Below are positions 7,644 to 16,869 of a stretch of DNA of 37,797 bases, in pieces. Within the stretch, counting starts at the first letter, position 1; every line of letters begins with the position of its first letter. Under the pieces are notes generated by a model, which was not told the origin of the DNA, searched no databases, and saw only the letters and a program-made list of their open reading frames with translations. The stretch comes from Sulfurimonas sp. (GTDB lineage Bacteria > Campylobacterota > Campylobacteria > Campylobacterales > Sulfurimonadaceae). The translations under genes and the position numbers were made by a program. The stretch spans positions 1 through 37,797 of the forward strand of contig WFNM01000053.1 in NCBI GenBank assembly GCA_015488615.1. Direction: 5' to 3'.

Positions 7644-9158
7644 TTGATTTTTGATAATAAATTTATTCAACAAAGAATAGAAAAAGCGAAACTACTCAAA
7701 GAGGCTGGACACAATCCATACTCAAATGATTCCAAAAGAAACACTAGTATTGAAAAATATTTAAATGTAAACTCAGATATTGCAGAGACAGAAGAAAAAC
7801 GCGATGAAAATCGTCACTACATAGTGAGCGGTAGGATTAAATTCCTTCGAGTGATGGGAAAAGCATCTTTTGTAAAGATAGAAGATGAGTCAGGTATGCT
7901 ACAGGTATATGTTACACGTGACAATCTTCCAGAAAATTTTTACAACACAATGTTTAAGAAGAACATTGAAGTTGGTGATATTATTGAAGTTGGTGGTTTT
8001 CCTTTTGTTACTGGTAAGGGTGAGCTATCTCTTCATGTAGACAGTTTTACTATCCTTACAAAAGCGATCTCCCCACTTCCTGAGAAGTTCCACGGTGTAA
8101 CTGATAAAGAGATAAGATACCGTAAACGCTACCTTGACCTTATCATGAATGCTGAAGTTCGTAAAACATTTCAGACACGTTCTAAGGTTATCAGCCTTAC
8201 TCGCCGTTTCTTTGAAGACAAGGGCTTTTTAGAAGTGGAAACGCCTATGATGCACCCTATCGCTGGTGGAGCAAATGCAAAGCCATTTGTAACGCATCAT
8301 AATGCACTTGGTATAGATAGATTTTTAAGAATTGCTCCTGAGTTATATCTCAAGCGCTTAATCGTTGGTGGTTTTGAAGCAGTATTTGAAATCAACCGTA
8401 ACTTTAGAAATGAAGGTATGGATGCAACACATAACCCTGAGTTTACAAGTATTGAGTTCTACTGGGCATATAAGACATACAAAGATCTTATAGAAATCAC
8501 AAAAGAGTATTTTCAATATCTTTTTGAGCACTTAGATCTTCCAACTGTTTTGCCATACGGCGACTTAAAAGTAAACTTTGAAAACTTTCAAGAAATTCCA
8601 CTTATAGAATCACTTACTACTATTGGTGGTGTTCCAGCAGAATCTTGTACAAGTAAAGAAGCTATCATTGCTTACCTTAAAACAAAAAATATTACTGTAA
8701 AACCTGGTATGAACCTAGGACAACTCCAAGGAGAACTTTTTGATGAATTCGTTGAAGAGAAGTTAATTGATCCTACTTTTATTACTGAGTATCCAGTTGA
8801 GATTTCACCACTTGCTCGTCGTAATGACGAGAACCCAGAAATCACTGAGCGTTTTGAGCTCTTTATCGCTGGTCGTGAAATAGCAAATGCCTTCTCTGAG
8901 CTTAATGATCCTATAGACCAACTCTCTCGTTTTGAAGGGCAAATGGAAGCTAAAGATTGTGGTGATGATGAGGCACATGAGATGGATGCTGACTTCGTTG
9001 AAGCACTTAGCTATGGTATGGCACCAACAGCAGGTCAAGGTATAGGAATAGACAGACTTGTTATGCTCCTTACAAATGAGCACAGCATACGCGATGTTCT
9101 TCTTTTTCCTGCAATGAAACCAATCACTAATGAATGCACACCTGAAGAAGTAGAGTAG
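7644..9158 (+). CDS. lysS: Lysyl-tRNA synthetase (class II)
   Basis: A 504-residue enzyme charging tRNA-Lys. The N-terminal OB-fold anticodon-binding domain covers about 50-150 ([21 protein letters not shown]). The class II catalytic core follows: motif 1 around [18 protein letters not shown], motif 2 [19 protein letters not shown], and motif 3 [12 protein letters not shown] near the C-terminus. Length is normal. The start is TTG 7644 with AAGG at 7634-7637; the first ATG is too far downstream. It follows fur directly, as in Campylobacter. The stop is followed by 109 bases with a fresh promoter for glyA. Confidence 0.95.
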   Translation: MIFDNKFIQQRIEKAKLLKEAGHNPYSNDSKRNTSIEKYLNVNSDIAETEEKRDENRHYIVSGRIKFLRVMGKASFVKIEDESGMLQVYVTRDNLPENFYNTMFKKNIEVGDIIEVGGFPFVTGKGELSLHVDSFTILTKAISPLPEKFHGVTDKEIRYRKRYLDLIMNAEVRKTFQTRSKVISLTRRFFEDKGFLEVETPMMHPIAGGANAKPFVTHHNALGIDRFLRIAPELYLKRLIVGGFEAVFEINRNFRNEGMDATHNPEFTSIEFYWAYKTYKDLIEITKEYFQYLFEHLDLPTVLPYGDLKVNFENFQEIPLIESLTTIGGVPAESCTSKEAIIAYLKTKNITVKPGMNLGQLQGELFDEFVEEKLIDPTFITEYPVEISPLARRNDENPEITERFELFIAGREIANAFSELNDPIDQLSRFEGQMEAKDCGDDEAHEMDADFVEALSYGMAPTAGQGIGIDRLVMLLTNEHSIRDVLLFPAMKPITNECTPEEVE

Positions 9159-9231
9159 AAATACTCTCTTTTTCAAATCCTTCCCTTTTTAACCCAATTC
9201 TCCTGTAAGTAAATTATTATATGTTTTTGAG

Positions 9232-9237
9232 TATAAT
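9232..9237 (+). promoter_or_regulatory. -10 element of the glyA promoter
   Basis: TATAAT at 9232-9237 follows the T-rich stretch ATGTTTTTGAG. Transcription would start near 9244. AAGGA at 9252-9256 is the ribosome site for ATG 9268. The 109-base gap after lysS shows no hairpin terminator and no riboswitch-like structure. Confidence 0.6.
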
Positions 9238-9267
9238 CAGTATTATTTTAACAAGGAATTTTATACC

Positions 9268-10515
9268 ATGAGTTTTTTAAAAGAGTACGATAGTGAAGTT
9301 TATGATTTATGTGAGAAAGAGTTAGAGCGTCAAACAGACCACTTAGAGATGATTGCCTCTGAGAACTTTACACTTCCAGCAGTAATGGAAGCTATGGGTT
9401 CAGTGTTTACAAACAAGTATGCAGAGGGTTACCCTATGAAACGCTACTATGGTGGTTGTGAATATGCTGATGGTGTTGAGCAGTTAGCTATTGACCGTGC
9501 TTGTGAGCTTTTCGGCTGTAACTATGCAAATGTACAACCACACTCAGGAAGCCAAGCAAATGGTGCTGTTTATGCAGCACTTTTAAAAGCTGGTGATAAA
9601 CTTCTTGGTATGGATTTAAGCCATGGTGGACACTTAACACATGGTTCTAAGCCATCTTTTTCTGGAAAGAACTACTCTTCATTTACTTATGGTGTTGAGC
9701 TTGATGGACGTATTAACTATGAAAGAGTTTTAGATATCGCTCAAATAGTTAAGCCCAAAATCATCGTATGTGGTGCATCTGCATATGCTCGTGAGATTGA
9801 CTTCAAAAAATTCCGTGAGATTGCTGATGCAGTTGGAGCTATCCTTTTTGCTGATATTGCACACATCGCTGGACTTGTAGCTGCTGGTGAGCACCCTAGC
9901 CCATTCCCTTATGCTGATGTAGTTACTACTACTACACACAAAACTTTAGCTGGACCTCGTGGTGGTATGATCATGACGAATGATGAAGATATCGCAAAGA
10001 AAATCAACTCTGCAATCTTCCCTGCCCTTCAAGGTGGACCACTTGTTCATGTTATCGCTGCAAAAGCTGTTGGTTTTAAGTACAACTTATCTCCAGAGTG
10101 GAAAACATATGCTAAACAGGTAAAAGCAAATGCTAAAGTACTTGCAGAAGTTATGGTGAAGCGTGGATACGATGTAGTATCTGGTGGAACTGATAACCAC
10201 CTTGTTCTTGTTTCATTTGTTGGTACTGATATTTCTGGAAAAGATGCTGATGCAGCTTTAGGAAACGCAGGTATAACTATTAACAAAAACACTGTTCCTG
10301 GTGAGACTCGTTCTCCATTTGTAACTTCAGGTATCCGTGTTGGAAGTCCAGCACTTACTTCTCGTGGTATGAAAGAGAAAGAGTTTGAGCTTATTGCCAA
10401 CAAAATGGCTGATGTACTTGATGACATTAACAACACTGAACTTCAAGCGACTATTAAAGCAGAACTTAAAGAGCTTGCTCAGAACTTTGTAATTTACAAC
10501 CAACCTACATACTAA
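9268..10515 (+). CDS. glyA: Serine hydroxymethyltransferase
   Basis: A 415-residue PLP enzyme that converts serine and tetrahydrofolate to glycine and methylene-tetrahydrofolate, feeding one-carbon metabolism. Recognisable blocks are [19 protein letters not shown] (27-45), [24 protein letters not shown], and the PLP-lysine motif [16 protein letters not shown] with Lys at about 225. The C-terminal domain carries NKNTVPGE and [14 protein letters not shown]. Full length, no anomalies. It has its own promoter; the DUF1882 gene follows after nine bases, a pairing also seen in Campylobacter. Confidence 0.97.
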   Translation: MSFLKEYDSEVYDLCEKELERQTDHLEMIASENFTLPAVMEAMGSVFTNKYAEGYPMKRYYGGCEYADGVEQLAIDRACELFGCNYANVQPHSGSQANGAVYAALLKAGDKLLGMDLSHGGHLTHGSKPSFSGKNYSSFTYGVELDGRINYERVLDIAQIVKPKIIVCGASAYAREIDFKKFREIADAVGAILFADIAHIAGLVAAGEHPSPFPYADVVTTTTHKTLAGPRGGMIMTNDEDIAKKINSAIFPALQGGPLVHVIAAKAVGFKYNLSPEWKTYAKQVKANAKVLAEVMVKRGYDVVSGGTDNHLVLVSFVGTDISGKDADAALGNAGITINKNTVPGETRSPFVTSGIRVGSPALTSRGMKEKEFELIANKMADVLDDINNTELQATIKAELKELAQNFVIYNQPTY

Positions 10516-10524
10516 GGCATTACA

Positions 10525-11067
10525 ATGACTGCAATGGATATGAAACTTATTAAAATGGTTAGTGATCACTACTGGGAGAAAAAACTCTCTGTAGTGGATA
10601 AGCTTTCCTTTAAAGGCCGTACTTTTTACAATAAATTTGAAAAAATAAATGCTCCTTTAAATCAATCTGTGATTAATAAACACTTAAAAGGTGAAATTAC
10701 CGTTGCACACTCTATTGTAGATAAAAAAGGTATTGTAGAAAATATTGTTATTGACTATAATGGTCGTGACCCTAAACGTTTTTATCATAGAACACAGCTT
10801 CTTCTTCGTGAAGAGGGGTATATAAACTTTACTGCATATAAAACAAGAACAGAAGGTCATCTTCATGTCTATATTCACAAAGGTCATACTACACTAAGTG
10901 AGGCTGTTCAACTTGGCAAAATGTTAAGTATGAAGCTTGCATCCAAACAGCCAAAACAGTGGCGTATGTTTCCAAATGCAGATATGCCAGAAGAGTATAA
11001 TATACTTACACTCCCATATGAGGTCTATGCTAAAGAGCGTGGTGCTTCATGGTCAAAACACATGTAA
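10525..11067 (+). CDS. DUF1882 domain-containing protein
   Basis: A 180-residue soluble protein of a family confined, as far as I know, to Campylobacterota and placed after glyA. Residues 1-55 are helical and basic. The middle reads ITVAHSIVDKKGIVENIVIDYNGRD (58-82), then an amphipathic helix, TRTEGHLHVYI (107-117) and a helix SEAVQLGKML, ending MFPNADMPEEYNILTLPY. That succession of strand with Asp, helix, G-H-x-H strand and helix resembles an archaeo-eukaryotic primase fold without full catalytic residues. This is inference only; no function is established. It starts at ATG 10525 in the glyA operon, and the SPOR gene follows 11 bases after its stop. Confidence 0.75.
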   Translation: MTAMDMKLIKMVSDHYWEKKLSVVDKLSFKGRTFYNKFEKINAPLNQSVINKHLKGEITVAHSIVDKKGIVENIVIDYNGRDPKRFYHRTQLLLREEGYINFTAYKTRTEGHLHVYIHKGHTTLSEAVQLGKMLSMKLASKQPKQWRMFPNADMPEEYNILTLPYEVYAKERGASWSKHM

Positions 11068-11078
11068 AAGGTAAAATT

Positions 11079-11756
11079 ATGAACGACATGAATGAAACAA
11101 ATGAACTTAACGATATTATTTTAAACAAAGGCAAGACAAATAACTCTAATAAAAAGATTATGTTAGCAGTTGCTACACTTGGTGTTATTCTTATTATTGT
11201 CATTATGCTTATGAACTCTTTGAGCTCAAACGGTACAGATAACCTTCCTCAAGCAGTACTACCACCTGAGCCACAAGCCCAAGTAGCACAAACAGATGAA
11301 GAGCCACTTTTTGAAGAGGTTGCAGTTGTTGAAGAAAAGAGTAATAGTGATGCTAATCTTGATGCTATAGCACAAAAACTCAAGAAAGAAAGCTTTGAAG
11401 AACCAGAAAAAGTAGAAGTAATAGTAATACCTACTCCTGAACCTCAAAAAATTGTGAAGAAAAAGCCAGTTATAAAAAAGAAAAAAGCTCATGCTCCAGT
11501 AAAAAAAGTAGCTACACCAAAACATATAGCTATGTCGGGTTTATATTATATTCAAGTAGGAAGTTTTTCAAAATATGAGCCTAATAAAAAATTCTTAAGA
11601 AAGATAAAAAAACTTGGGTATAACTACAAATACCATAATGTTGGTATAATGAATAAAGTTCTTGTGGGTCCATTTAAAACACAACATGATGCAAAAACTG
11701 CTCGTAGAGAACTACGTTCAAAAGTAGAACCTGGAGCATTTTTAGTTAAGCTATGA
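11079..11756 (+). CDS. SPOR domain-containing membrane protein
   Basis: About 225 residues from ATG 11079, chosen because AAAGG lies just upstream; an ATG at 11049 is open but falls inside the previous gene. A short cytoplasmic N-terminus precedes one transmembrane helix (IMLAVATLGVILIIVIMLM). A long Pro/Glu/Lys-rich periplasmic linker follows. The C-terminal SPOR domain (from about GLYYIQVGSFSKYEPNKKF) ends VLVGPFKTQHDAKTARRELR. SPOR domains bind peptidoglycan lacking stem peptides at the division septum, so this is probably a septal protein. It overlaps trpE by four bases (ATGA). In Campylobacter the equivalent gene precedes aroE directly. Confidence 0.87.
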   Translation: MNDMNETNELNDIILNKGKTNNSNKKIMLAVATLGVILIIVIMLMNSLSSNGTDNLPQAVLPPEPQAQVAQTDEEPLFEEVAVVEEKSNSDANLDAIAQKLKKESFEEPEKVEVIVIPTPEPQKIVKKKPVIKKKKAHAPVKKVATPKHIAMSGLYYIQVGSFSKYEPNKKFLRKIKKLGYNYKYHNVGIMNKVLVGPFKTQHDAKTARRELRSKVEPGAFLVKL

Positions 11757-13162
11757 TTTACTCAAAACAATTTACACTTGATCAGTTAGCTCCTATTGCC
11801 GTTTATTCTAAACTTAAAGAGATGTTTAGTGATGAGATTACTTATCTTTTCGAGTCTGCTGGTGGTAGTGAGGGAAATTACTCTTTTATCTGTATAGGTG
11901 CTCGTGAGCGTCTGCAGTATAAAAATGAGCAAACAATTTATACTGATTTTAATGGCAAAGCACACAAAAAAAATGAGTCTCCTTTTACTTTTCTCAAAGA
12001 GTATTATAAGAAGAAAGATACTACTATTTATAAAGAGGCAACAAAGAGACTCAAAGTTGGTTATGTTGATGGTTTTATAGGCTATATCGGCTACGATATG
12101 GTTAAAGTCTTTGAGCCTAAACTTGGTTTTAGTATGGATAACCTCAAAGATGAACTAAAAACTCCAGATCTAGATCTGATCCTACCTAAACTCATCTTAG
12201 TTTATTCACATAAAAATCATCAAATTACCCTTATAAGTACACTGAGAGAATATGAAGAGAAGTTTATGAGCATTCATGATGACCTTAAAGGCTCTTACAC
12301 TTATAAACACCGTATACACAATATTGGTGAAGATGGGGGAAGTTTTGCACATTCAAAAGAGAAATTTTTTGAGATGATAGATGCTTCAAAAGAGATGATA
12401 AAAAGTGGTGATGTTTTTCAAGTTCTTATGACAAACCGTTTTACAAGAAAGATCAAGGTAGATCCTTTTAGTTTCTACCGTATCCTTCGTGCGAAAAACC
12501 CTTCTCCTTATATGTTTCTTATGGAATATGAAAATTTTAGTATAGTTGGATCTTCACCTGAAGTAATGGTACGGCTAGAAGAGAATGAAATTCTTCTTCG
12601 CCCTATCGCTGGAACTCGTAAACGCGGTGAGACAAAAGAAGAAGACTTAGCACTAGAAAAAGAGCTTTTATCTGATCCTAAAGAGTTAGCAGAGCACCTT
12701 ATGCTTATAGATTTAGGTCGTAATGACGTTGGTCGTGTTGCAAAAACTGGTACAGTAGAAGTAGAAGAGATAATGCATATCGAGCGTTTTTCTCATGTAA
12801 TGCACATAGTCTCTGATGTCACTGCAGAATTAGCCCAAGATAAGGATATGTTTGACCTCTTTATGGCAACCTTTACAGCAGGAACAATGACTGGTGCTCC
12901 AAAAATACGAGCGATGGAACTTATAGCAGAGTATGAGGGTCTTAAACGTGGATTTTATAGTGGTAGTATAGGTTATTTTGGATTTGATGGAAATATGGAT
13001 TCGGCTATTACTATTCGCACTGCAATGGTAAAAGAAGATAGAGTCATACTTCAAGCCGGTGCAGGAATAGTCGCTGATAGTGTTAAAGAGACAGAGTATC
13101 AAGAGGTCGAAAATAAACTCGGTGCGCTTATACATTCACTCAATGATTTAGATAAGAAGTAG
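11753..13162 (+). CDS. trpE: Anthranilate synthase component I
   Basis: A 469-residue chorismate-utilising enzyme that makes anthranilate, the first committed step of tryptophan synthesis, using ammonia from a TrpG partner. The N-terminal domain holds the feedback region LFESAGGSEGNYSFI (compare LLES in other TrpE). The catalytic domain has SPSPYMFLMEYENF-like, VGSSPEVMVRLE, RPIAGTRKRG, AEHLMLIDLGRNDVGRV, TFTAGTMTGAPKIRAMELI and GAGIVADSVKETEYQE. The alanine in PIAGT points to anthranilate synthase; PabB usually has lysine there. No trpG or other trp gene is nearby, so the partner must be encoded elsewhere. Coupled to the SPOR gene and followed three bases later by aroE. Confidence 0.9.
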   Translation: MIYSKQFTLDQLAPIAVYSKLKEMFSDEITYLFESAGGSEGNYSFICIGARERLQYKNEQTIYTDFNGKAHKKNESPFTFLKEYYKKKDTTIYKEATKRLKVGYVDGFIGYIGYDMVKVFEPKLGFSMDNLKDELKTPDLDLILPKLILVYSHKNHQITLISTLREYEEKFMSIHDDLKGSYTYKHRIHNIGEDGGSFAHSKEKFFEMIDASKEMIKSGDVFQVLMTNRFTRKIKVDPFSFYRILRAKNPSPYMFLMEYENFSIVGSSPEVMVRLEENEILLRPIAGTRKRGETKEEDLALEKELLSDPKELAEHLMLIDLGRNDVGRVAKTGTVEVEEIMHIERFSHVMHIVSDVTAELAQDKDMFDLFMATFTAGTMTGAPKIRAMELIAEYEGLKRGFYSGSIGYFGFDGNMDSAITIRTAMVKEDRVILQAGAGIVADSVKETEYQEVENKLGALIHSLNDLDKK

Positions 13163-13165
13163 AAG

Positions 13166-13957
13166 TTGCAACTCTTTTCAATCTTTGGCAATCCTGTCTC
13201 ACACTCTCGCTCTCCTCTTATGCATAATAGTGTTTTTTCAAACCTACACTACAATGCTTGTTATACTCGTACTTATTTAGAAGATGGCACTAAACTCAAA
13301 GAAACTTTCTTTGCTTTAGGTCTAAGTGGTGCAAATGTTACAGTCCCCCATAAAGAGGCTGCATTTAATGCCTGTGATGAAGTACGTGGATTTGCAAAAA
13401 CTGTAGGTGTTGTAAACACACTCACTAATGAAAATGGTCGTCTAATAGGTTATAACACAGATGCTGATGGTTTTATGTATGCGATAGAAGAGTTTAAAAA
13501 TATTCAAAAGATTCTCATTCTTGGTGCTGGTGGTACTGCTAAAGCACTCGCTGCAAGATTTAAACAAGAAAACATTGAGGTTACAGTACTCAATCGTAGT
13601 GAGGGAAGACTCCCTTACTTTAATGAACTTGGATGTAAAACATCTACTTGGGATACATTTACTCTTAGTGAGTTTAACCTAGTAGTAAACACAACAAGTG
13701 CAGGACTTAAAGATGAAGAACTCCCTGCCCCGCAAGAGCTTATAAAGTCTATCTTAAACTCAACTAACTATGTGGCAGATGCTATCTATGGCAAGCTCAC
13801 ACCCTTTTTAAAAATAGCAAAAGAGAAAAATATCACCTATAAAGATGGTGCAGATATGCTCTTAGGGCAAGGTGTTTTAGCAAATGAGCTTTTTGTAAAT
13901 ACTACTTTAGAAAAAGAGGCAATTAAAAGAGAGATGCAGAAAAGTTTTTTACTCTAA
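13166..13957 (+). CDS. aroE: Shikimate dehydrogenase
   Basis: A 263-residue NADPH-dependent enzyme reducing 3-dehydroshikimate to shikimate. It shows the substrate motif SRSP at 14-17, NVTVPHK with the catalytic lysine at 63, NTDADGF, and the Rossmann glycine loop LGAGGTAKA. Near the end GADMLLGQG binds substrate. The start is TTG 13166, placed three bases after the trpE stop, with a purine-rich AGAAG ahead of it; the conserved LFSIFGNPVSHS begins two residues later. It is the last gene of the + strand block, and convergent recR ends seven bases away with no terminator hairpin visible between. Confidence 0.95.
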   Translation: MQLFSIFGNPVSHSRSPLMHNSVFSNLHYNACYTRTYLEDGTKLKETFFALGLSGANVTVPHKEAAFNACDEVRGFAKTVGVVNTLTNENGRLIGYNTDADGFMYAIEEFKNIQKILILGAGGTAKALAARFKQENIEVTVLNRSEGRLPYFNELGCKTSTWDTFTLSEFNLVVNTTSAGLKDEELPAPQELIKSILNSTNYVADAIYGKLTPFLKIAKEKNITYKDGADMLLGQGVLANELFVNTTLEKEAIKREMQKSFLL

Positions 13958-13964
13958 GTACCCT

Positions 13965-14534
13965 CTAAACACGAACCCTATCCTCTAGTGCACGAGTTAG
14001 CGAGAGTAAATCTATATTCTCCAAACTTACACCTGTTGGAACCCCTTGTGCAATTTTTGAAAAGTTTACACTATAGGGAGCAAGTTTATCCTCTATATAA
14101 AGTATAACAGCATCGTTAGCTATAGATGGCGTTATAGCAAAAAGTATCTCATTAACTCCCTCATCCACTAAATTTTCGAGTTTTATAACATTATAGTCAG
14201 TCAGTGCATCGAGTACAAAATACTTCCCATCAAAAAGGCCATTTTCTTCTAAGAGTAAAATATCCTTTGCATTTTCCACTATACAAAGAAGTGTCGAATC
14301 TCGACCATCATCTGTACAGATATAACAGAGTTCATCCTCACTCATCCCTCCACATGTAGTACATTTTTTGAGACTTCCAAGTGCATCTTCTATGGCATGA
14401 GATATGCGCATCCCCACAAATGTATCATTCATTATCATGTGATAAGCAAGACGAGTCGCTGATTTTTTTCCTATAGTCGGGAGTTCTTGTAGTGAGTCTA
14501 CTAAGCGATTAAATTTTTCTAATGATCTATTCAT
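13965..14534 (-). CDS. recR: Recombination mediator RecR
   Basis: A 189-residue protein, slightly shorter than E. coli RecR (201). The N-terminal helix-hairpin-helix is LPTIGKKSATRLAYHM (18-33). A four-cysteine zinc finger CTTCGGMSEDELCYIC follows at about 58-73. Then comes a Toprim domain starting LLCIVENAKDILLLEENG. The C-terminus ASIANDAVILYIEDKL-like and GVPTGVSLENIDLLSLTRAL match the conserved Walker-B-like tail. RecR loads RecA on gapped DNA with RecO and, where present, RecF. Its ATG overlaps the mltA stop (ATGA), so the two are co-translated. Confidence 0.93.
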   Translation of the reverse strand: MNRSLEKFNRLVDSLQELPTIGKKSATRLAYHMIMNDTFVGMRISHAIEDALGSLKKCTTCGGMSEDELCYICTDDGRDSTLLCIVENAKDILLLEENGLFDGKYFVLDALTDYNVIKLENLVDEGVNEILFAITPSIANDAVILYIEDKLAPYSVNFSKIAQGVPTGVSLENIDLLSLTRALEDRVRV

Positions 14535-15652
14535 ATATTTTTCTCTTGCATAGTTTTTGGAAGTAATATCCAGAGTTTAAGTTTTGATTTCAACTTTCCT
14601 GCTATCTTCTCTGCTTCATCGCCTGTACCTAAGAAAAGATCAGCACGTACAGCACCTTTAATAGCACCGCCAGTATCTTGAGCAAAAACTGCTTGTGAGA
14701 AGTTTGCATCAGCTACTTTGGCATCTATATAAAGCAAACTGCCTAGTGGAATGTATTTTCTATCTACAGCAACTGCTCTTCTTGCATGCAGCTCTAAACC
14801 TAAAGCACCAGTTGCACCCTGTGCTCTCTCTTTAAAATAGACTAGTGATTTGTTATAATTGAGTACTTCATTTACTCGAGAAGGATGTTCATCTAGCCAT
14901 ACCTTTATACTCTGTAATGAAACATCTTCTAAATGCAATGCCTTTATCTTCACTAGGTATCGTCCTATAGCTCTGTACTTATATCCGTTTTGATTATCAT
15001 AGCCAACAAACATTGTAGAATTATCATCTAACTTTACACGACCTGAACCCTGTATCTCTAAAAAGAACCTATCTATTTGTGAGTCGCAGTAGCAGATAAT
15101 ATCAGCATCTACTTTTTTTTCTCTACTTTCTTCTCTGCTATCATAAGGAACTAGTTTATTACCCTCTACTCTTCCTCGAAGTCTATAGCTTTTTAACTCA
15201 GGGTAAATAGTACTTAAATCTACTGTTATAAGATCTCTTGGTGTTTCATAGAGAGGGTATTTATACTTGTTCGTTTGTACTTTTGAAGCATGAAGCTCTG
15301 CCTCATAGTAACCTGTAAGTAAACCTTGAGATTTTTGGGCATCCGTATAAACCAAATAGGGAACAAAGGAATCCACTAAAAAACTCTTCGCATTTAGGGT
15401 AGTTTTTGCATCTTCACATAAATCACCATAAAGTTTTTTTGCCTTTTTTGTACGACAGTTATTTATAAAGTTTTCTAAAATATTCTCATAGTTTTCTTCC
15501 TGGAATCGTGGAAGTTTGTTAAAGGAACTTTTTGACAAATAGGTGTTTGGAAGAGCATTAAATAAAATTTCTGCTTCTTTTTTTTGTTTATGACTAAAAA
15601 AATAGCTTAAACAAAGGAGTATAATAAGTAAAATAGTAAGACTTAATTTCAT
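14531..15652 (-). CDS. mltA: Membrane-bound lytic transglycosylase A
   Basis: A 373-residue peptidoglycan-cleaving enzyme. The first ~22 residues are hydrophobic; Cys14 lies in ILLC, not a convincing lipobox, so it may be a membrane anchor or uncleaved signal. The MltA domain follows (GLLTGYYEAELHASKV, ETPRDLITVDLS, FLEIQGSGRVKLDDN, VGYDNQNGYKYRAIGRYL). The C-terminal 3D domain has AQDTGGAIKGAVRADLFLGTGDEAE, with the aspartates that form the active site. It starts at ATG 15650-15652 with no Shine-Dalgarno; a TATAAT sits so close that the message may be leaderless. Followed by recR with a 4-base overlap. Confidence 0.92.
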   Translation of the reverse strand: MKLSLTILLIILLCLSYFFSHKQKKEAEILFNALPNTYLSKSSFNKLPRFQEENYENILENFINNCRTKKAKKLYGDLCEDAKTTLNAKSFLVDSFVPYLVYTDAQKSQGLLTGYYEAELHASKVQTNKYKYPLYETPRDLITVDLSTIYPELKSYRLRGRVEGNKLVPYDSREESREKKVDADIICYCDSQIDRFFLEIQGSGRVKLDDNSTMFVGYDNQNGYKYRAIGRYLVKIKALHLEDVSLQSIKVWLDEHPSRVNEVLNYNKSLVYFKERAQGATGALGLELHARRAVAVDRKYIPLGSLLYIDAKVADANFSQAVFAQDTGGAIKGAVRADLFLGTGDEAEKIAGKLKSKLKLWILLPKTMQEKNI

Positions 15653-15658
15653 AAAGTT

Positions 15659-15664
15659 ATTATA
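15659..15664 (-). promoter_or_regulatory. mltA -10 element placed for a leaderless transcript
   Basis: On the minus strand TATAAT occupies 15664-15659. Six bases separate it from the A of the mltA ATG at 15652, which is where transcription would normally begin. No purine-rich ribosome site exists between. Confidence 0.5.
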
Positions 15665-15691
15665 CCATTTAAACTATTTATTTTTTATGGG

Positions 15692-15697
15692 TATAAT
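15692..15697 (+). promoter_or_regulatory. -10 element of the dnaJ promoter
   Basis: TATAAT at 15692-15697 within GGGTATAATTCC, preceded by a T-rich block (15678-15686). Transcription would start near 15704. GGGG at 15721-15724 serves as ribosome site for ATG 15730. No CIRCE repeat (heat-shock HrcA operator) is visible. Confidence 0.55.
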
Positions 15698-15729
15698 TCC
15701 AAAAATATTTTATAGATTATGGGGCAAAA

Positions 15730-16863
15730 ATGGAAGATTTGAGTTATTACGAAATTTTAGAAGTATCACAAAGTGCTGATAAGACAACGATAAAAAAAGC
15801 CTATAGAGCAATGGCAAAAAAGTACCATCCAGATAAAAACCCTGGAGATGAAGAAGCAGAACACAAGTTCAAACTCTGTAATGAGGCTTACCAGTGCTTG
15901 AGTGATGAGCAACAAAAAAGTATCTATGACCGTTATGGAAAAGAAGGACTTCAAGGTATGGGTGGTGGCGGTGGCCGTCGCTCTTCTGGTGGTTTTGATG
16001 ATCTAGGTTCTATGTTTGAAGATATGTTCAATGGCTTTGGTGGTTCAGGTGGTGGAAGAAGACGCCAAAACCCTGCCGACATGGATAAATATCCACTAGA
16101 TATGAATGTTGATATGCACATTAGTTTTAGTGATGCAGTCTTTGGTTGCGAAAAAGAGGTTACATTTAAGTACAAAAAAGCTTGTAAAAAGTGTAAGGGT
16201 ACTGGTGCAAAAGATGCTAAACTCTCGACATGTAAACAGTGTGGAGGTCAAGGTCAAGTTGGAATACAACAAGGCTTTATGACATTTACACAAACTTGTC
16301 CAGTATGTAATGGAACTGGAAGTTCAGCAAGTAATCCTTGCAAAAACTGTAAGGGTTCAGGATACGATGAAATCGAAGAAAGTGTAACTGTACAAATTCC
16401 AGCAGGGATAGATACGGGTAACCGTTTACGTGTTTCTGGAAAAGGAAACATTGGTAAAAAAGGAAATCGTGGTGATCTTTATGTTACTTTTGAAGTAGAA
16501 CAAGATAAGCACTTTATACGCGATGACAATGATGTTTATATTGAAATTCCTGTCTTCTTTACTCAGGCGATTACTGGAGATACTATTACCATTCCATCTC
16601 TTACTGGCGAACTTAAGCTAGAACTTTCCATAGGTACTAGAGATAAGCAGCGTTTCACTTTTAGAGGTGAGGGTATAGCTGATGTACATGGCCATGGAAA
16701 AGGGAACTTGATAGCTATCATTAACATTCAGTATCCTGAAAAGATAAATGCTGAACAAGCAGAATTACTTACCAAACTTCAAGATTCTTTTGGTATAGAA
16801 TCGAAACCTCATGAAGGTGTTTTAGAATCAGCAATTGACAAAATGAAATCTTGGTTTAAATAA
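15730..16863 (+). CDS. dnaJ: Chaperone DnaJ (type I Hsp40)
   Basis: A 377-residue co-chaperone that stimulates DnaK ATPase. J-domain at 1-70 with HPD at 33-35; Gly/Phe-rich linker at about 72-113 ([21 protein letters not shown]). The zinc-binding region holds four CxxCxGxG repeats starting at about 152, 168, 190 and 204. The C-terminal substrate-binding domains end [19 protein letters not shown]. All hallmarks of a full DnaJ are intact. It stands apart from grpE-dnaK here, with its own promoter, and a class II aldolase-fold gene follows six bases later. Confidence 0.97.
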   Translation: MEDLSYYEILEVSQSADKTTIKKAYRAMAKKYHPDKNPGDEEAEHKFKLCNEAYQCLSDEQQKSIYDRYGKEGLQGMGGGGGRRSSGGFDDLGSMFEDMFNGFGGSGGGRRRQNPADMDKYPLDMNVDMHISFSDAVFGCEKEVTFKYKKACKKCKGTGAKDAKLSTCKQCGGQGQVGIQQGFMTFTQTCPVCNGTGSSASNPCKNCKGSGYDEIEESVTVQIPAGIDTGNRLRVSGKGNIGKKGNRGDLYVTFEVEQDKHFIRDDNDVYIEIPVFFTQAITGDTITIPSLTGELKLELSIGTRDKQRFTFRGEGIADVHGHGKGNLIAIINIQYPEKINAEQAELLTKLQDSFGIESKPHEGVLESAIDKMKSWFK

Positions 16864-16869
16864 AACTTT

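Noticed and set aside
9158..9268. Glycine riboswitch before glyA
   Set aside because: The 109-base gap is AT-rich without paired helices or conserved riboswitch cores; an ordinary promoter fits.
13141..13970. Intrinsic terminator between aroE and recR
   Set aside because: Only seven bases lie between the stop codons and no GC-rich stem with a T-run is present.
15700..15730. CIRCE heat-shock operator before dnaJ
   Set aside because: No TTAGCACTC-N9-GAGTGCTAA-like repeat is visible in the divergent region.
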